Source: Ligustrum vulgare (lineage: Eukaryota > Streptophyta > Magnoliopsida > Lamiales > Oleaceae). From it: a stretch of 64,000 bases of DNA. The stretch is from assembly GCA_963555705.1 (NCBI GenBank), contig OY743180.1, forward strand, positions 39,836,129 to 39,900,128, in the 5' to 3' direction. Both the position numbers and the translations under genes were made by a program. A model generated the notes under the pieces. It saw only the letters and a program-made list of their open reading frames with translations. It ran no database searches and was not told where the DNA came from. Of the stretch, positions 60,121-64,000 are shown piece after piece. Numbering within the stretch: the first letter of the stretch is position 1; each line of letters opens with the position of its first letter.

Positions 60121-60448
60121 TATAGCGATCCAGAATTTTTATACAATAAATAATTATTTTAATATTTAGAAAATTGTGTCGCTACTATTTCATTTATTAT
60201 TTTGAAATTAATGCCGCGACGGATTCGTCTAGCCAAGTCAAGAAATATCGAATTTGTTCGATTTTAAATTAAAATCCGAATTTCTAAAATTATGTTATTT
60301 TAATTATTTATTCAAAGTATTATTTTCAAAATCATTTTTAATTCCAAATTTATTAAAATATCTCAATTTTCTTTATTCTCAAATTATTTTCAGTCCAAAG
60401 TATATCTGTTTTAAACACATTTCTTAATCAAAATTAGTCTAATTTTCA

Positions 60449-61471
60449 ATGGATTACTTCCCACTTTTTTTCATCTTTATTACATTATTAAGCACCTACT
60501 CTACTCATATTCCCCATGTTCCCATTAATCATTTTATTTTCTTTTTTTTTTTCTTTCCTTTTGAGCACTTTCATCCTCAAGACATCATCATCACCAAACC
60601 AACTAATTATTCCCCATGTCTCCCACTTTTCTCTCCAATAAATCACCATCACGACAATCACTATAATCATCATCAATCCACAAGCTTTGCCTCAACTCCA
60701 AAACCGGCCATTTCTATAAGCACCTATGCTGCAACCACCAATGCAGCCACCACAGATGTTGCCTTCCATCCTCACCACCCCAGTGCAGCTCAATCTGCAA
60801 TCAGTCTCCAACCATCAACAAAAGGGTAATGTTAAACATCCAATTCACCAAAGCTGTTGATTCACCATCATTTTCAAATCAGCATCATCATCACCGGACA
60901 CCACCAATTCACAGCAAATTCACTATCAATGCACTGCTCAATTCAAGAAATCATCTCCATGACTCCCAATCGAACAAACCAAACACTGCCTCAACCAATT
61001 TTGATCAAGCAGACACCATCACTGCTGAATCACCCTCACCTCATTGCAATCAACCACAGTATTCATCATTTTATCATCGATCAAACCATCACCGGAAATT
61101 AACTCAACCACAGCCACCACCGTACCTAGCTACAATCATCAGACGACATCACCACCTCCGACCACCACTACTCAACTCTAAATCACCAAATGAACACCAA
61201 CCTTCAAGATCAAACATCCGTTCATCATCATCATCGCCAACAACCCAATCATCACAACCAATACATCAAAACCACCCTGCAACCAGTTTTCGTTGCAGCT
61301 CCAAACCGCCACGCAACCAACTCAGCCCATCCAACTCACCATCTTCATCACCAACGTAATCACTGTAAAACCACCAAGTCATCATCACCCAATCACCGAA
61401 TCATCACCACCCAAAACCATCATCCTCAGTCACAAATCAAACCCAAAATCAAAACTGAAAACCCAGAATAA
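60449..61471 (+). other. low-complexity His/Pro/Ser/Asn-rich frames in the LTR
   Basis: Overlapping open frames (60449-60829, 60829-61359, 61190-61471) encode only CAT/CAC/CCA-driven repeats such as HHHDNHYNHH. No domain is seen, so I treat them as a by-product of a CA-rich LTR segment. Confidence 0.6.
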
Positions 61472-61789
61472 GTTATCCCAAATACTTACCTACCTCGACC
61501 GCCGACTGTTTTGACCGGATTTACAACCGGAAATCGCTACCTTAAACCGCGACTTTGAGCCTCGATAAATCTCTGATTCAAACCTATCTCGCATCAAAGC
61601 TTCCTCAAATCAGAACTCCCACACTTTACCGTCCTTCGCCTCACCTAGCGCCGGCGAATCACCGGCGGTATTACTCGATCGCCTCCTCCGCCTTTTTTGT
61701 TCTCTGAGAGTGAGAGAATGGTAGAGAGAGAGAGTGAAATCGATATGAATGAGAGAGAGAGTAAAAGATCTGAATGATATATTTCCAGA

Positions 61790-62070
61790 ATTTGCAAATC
61801 AGTCCCTGATGTTTTAAATTGTTTTAATTCAGTCCCTACTGTTTTAAACTCATCCATTTCAGCCTCAAAGCTTTAAAATGATTTACTTCAGCCCTTTAAC
61901 TTTAAACTCTTTTATTTCAGTACCTGCTGATTTACTTTTAAGCCCAAGTTTTAAAAGTATTCATTTTAGTCCCTTAACTTTCAAAATATCTATTTTAGTC
62001 CCTGAACTTTCAAAAGTATTCATTTTAATCCCTCAACTTTCAAAACATCAATTTTAGTCCTCAAATTATA
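61790..62070. repeat. short-unit repeats around TTTTAGTCCCT in the gypsy LTR
   Basis: Units of 25-30 bases with (T)TTCAGTCCCT or TTTTAGTCCCT followed by AACTTTCAAAA recur about nine times with drift. Confidence 0.75.
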
Positions 62071-62519
62071 ATTTATCATTTTGAACTATATATTCGATAT
62101 ACTAAAGTGACTTATTGGCTAAGACGAAGCGTACGGAGAATTTAAAGAAATTGAAGTCATTCCCGCTCAACTTTGCACTCGTCGGATTTGAGGTAGACTC
62201 GCACTTATTAATTGATTTAAATTATGATTTCATATGAATGTCATGTGACTTGTGAAAGTCAATTTTTAAGAAAAACAAGTATGTTTTTATGAAAGGTAAA
62301 TATACCTTATGTTGTTATGAAAAGTAAGTATGTTTTTATGAAAAGAAAATATACTTTATGTTTTTACGAAAAGTAAGTATACCCTATGCTTCACGAAAAT
62401 GTTTTTTTTGGATCATTGCTATGAAATCAATCTACCAAGATTGTTTTGGGTCCCATATGATAAGTTATGATATGTTAAGGGGACCGGAGTTTTAGTAGCG
62501 CTACACATAAGAATTCTTG

Positions 62520-62890
62520 CCACCTAAGTTCGGTAACATTCTTGTGTCTCCTATGTTTATGAGGATTTGCCACGAAGTTCGGTAAAATTCCTATCTTTCC
62601 ATATGTTTATGAGGATTTACCACCTAAGTTCGGTAAAATTCCTGTCGCATATGTTTATGAGGATTTCGATCCTATCTTATGTTATGATGCAATTGATCCC
62701 TATGAATTTCAGAAAATTATGCTTGGTATACTTACTACATAAGAATTGTTGCCACCTAAGTTCGGTAAAATTCTTATGTTTATGAGAATTTGGTTTTTAT
62801 CCTATGTTATGATGAAAACTTACTGTTATTATGATTTTACTACATAAGAATTCTTACCACCTAAGTTCGGTAAAATTCTTATGTTTATGA
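62520..62890. repeat. CCACCTAAGTTCGGTAAAATTC repeat cluster in the gypsy LTR
   Basis: Five copies of AAGTTCGGTAAAATTC (one as GTAACATTC) alternate with TATGTTTATGAGGATTT, period 50-60 bases at first and longer to the right. Left and right parts can pair (GAATT..AATTC). Confidence 0.85.
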
Positions 62891-63551
62891 GGATTTCAAT
62901 CCTATCTTATGTTATGCTTTCAAAAGAAATTATGCTTGGCATAATTAAAATGTTTTATAAGTATATGGTTTTCAAAGAACTGTTTTCAAAGAGATGTTTT
63001 CAAAGAGCATATGATTTGCAAAATATGTCCCGTGCTGTAATGCACAATATGAGTTTTATCAAGAACAGTTTTATAAAGAAGCTCTATCAATGCCCGTTTT
63101 ATAAAGAGCCGGGATTTATGTGTTTAATCATCTTATAAATTAAATTAATTTGCGATGAGTCTACTGAGTATTTCCCCCATGAAATACTCACCCTACTTTT
63201 AACAGTTTTGCAGATTTCGGAGACGGTGGCGAGCGATGAATGATGGTGGCAATAATCGTTGAACGGTTGAAAGTTTGACGTTAATGATTTCCGTATTTTC
63301 CAAACAATCGAATAATTTAGAGAAGTTCATTTATTTGAGAAATTATGATATTGGCAATTTCTTTACAATATTAATGGTTCTATTTACTATTTCAAATGGT
63401 TTCATAAATGTTTTCAATTTTAGCGGCCATTACAGTTTATTTAATGTTGCCAAAAATGAATTTCAATTATTTCTTCCGCAAAAATATTATTCGAAAAATT
63501 TAGACAGAAAATGACGTAGTGAATCGGGTATACGGAACTCGGGGCGCTACA

Positions 63552-64000
63552 AGTTGGTATCAGAGATAGTCTGCGTTTCTGTAGACTGGAAAAATTTTCA
63601 AAAAAAAAGAATTTTCAAGAAACATTTTCCATTATAAAATTTTATTGATGAAGATTGCCACTGCCATCATTCGTTCCACCAACTCCGAGGTAAAGAAGTT
63701 TATGATGTTTAAAGTTAGTTCAGTATTTCGAATACTCATTTTATTGATTTATGAGAAAGAATGAAGAGTATTTCGGATACTTATGATTTATGAGAAATAA
63801 GAATGTATTTCTTCGAAAATAATGATGTTGTTATGCTTTGTCATAACTTATATGCTTTAATGTATGATTATGAGAAATTTTTAAAGAAAACGAGTGTTGA
63901 GCATAATGGGAATAATATGATTTTATTGAGAATTAAGTAATGGATATTATGTTGAGATAATTTATTATGCCTCTATGTTGAAGAGAAATTTATTATGAAG
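63552..64000 (+). mobile_element. start of the interior of the Tekay/Del-like gypsy
   Basis: This is the post-LTR leader after the primer site. No gag start is visible before the window ends, and the element continues to the right. Confidence 0.6.
63555..63565 (+). promoter_or_regulatory. primer binding site, initiator tRNA-Met type
   Basis: TGGTATCAGAG, matching the Met-type site except for its last base (A for C). Confidence 0.88.

Larger units (their letters stand above)
60121..63551 (+). repeat. 5' LTR of a Tekay/Del-like Ty3/gypsy element
   Basis: The end GGGGCGCTACA stands two bases before a primer-site match TTGGTATCAGAG. The probable start TATAGCGATCC (60121) mirrors that end, with the second base changed from G to A. 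A length near 3.4 kb, His/Pro/Ser-rich plus-strand frames, GTCCCT repeats and the TAAGTTCGGTAAAATTC repeats suit the long LTRs of the Tekay/Del lineage. The interior runs beyond 64000. The left boundary is less certain than the right. Confidence 0.72.

Overview
This is a stretch of plant nuclear DNA, most probably from a eudicot. It is AT-rich and intron-containing, and it is dominated by plant transposon families: Ty1/copia, Ty3/gypsy of the Tat, chromovirus and Tekay/Del types, CACTA, MULE, hAT, a LINE, and a 5S-bearing TRIM. I could not fix the species. Only one ordinary host gene is convincing: a five-exon syntaxin-6-like gene at 55240-57969 (+). It encodes about 350 residues ending in a membrane anchor.

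Layout from left to right. 1-3111 holds the left end of a CACTA element (471), a dispersed repeat and a hAT-like scrap. 3117-22157 is one old Ty1/copia element on the minus strand, flanked by the 5-bp duplication TTCAG. It has been opened by three later insertions: a MULE-like element in its 3' LTR (about 3683-5168), a 2.9-kb non-autonomous LTR element on the plus strand (7639-10534, duplication CTCTT), and an 8.5-kb Tat-type gypsy on the minus strand (11004-19494, duplication GAATT). The gypsy carries a spliced antisense gene of its own. Next come a decayed LINE 3' end (22290-23660) and a decayed gypsy chromovirus pol (24640-27720, minus).

27937-34080 is the coding part of a CACTA element (Tnp1/En/Spm-type protein, a DUF8039-like segment and an Ulp1/C48-like protease). 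It is interrupted at 28608-31588 by a chimeric LTR element flanked by ACTAG. The right part of that element is a Cassandra-like, 5S rRNA-derived TRIM, and its left part contains a foldback MITE and a hAT element. A CACTA right end lies at 35929. 36009-44497 is a complete but coding-dead copia element (+). 46366-49626 is a CACTA element that has captured an exon of an Obg-like ATPase gene. 49880-52090 is a dead MULE transposase (minus), followed by a tandem duplication. After the host gene, 60121-63551 is the long 5' LTR of a Tekay/Del-like gypsy that continues beyond the window.

Relative order: by eye the outer copia LTRs are about 91% identical, while those of the nested elements are about 97-98%. 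This agrees with the nesting order. Almost every transposon coding region is broken by stops or frameshifts. The host gene is the only reading frame that looks fully intact with consistent splice sites.
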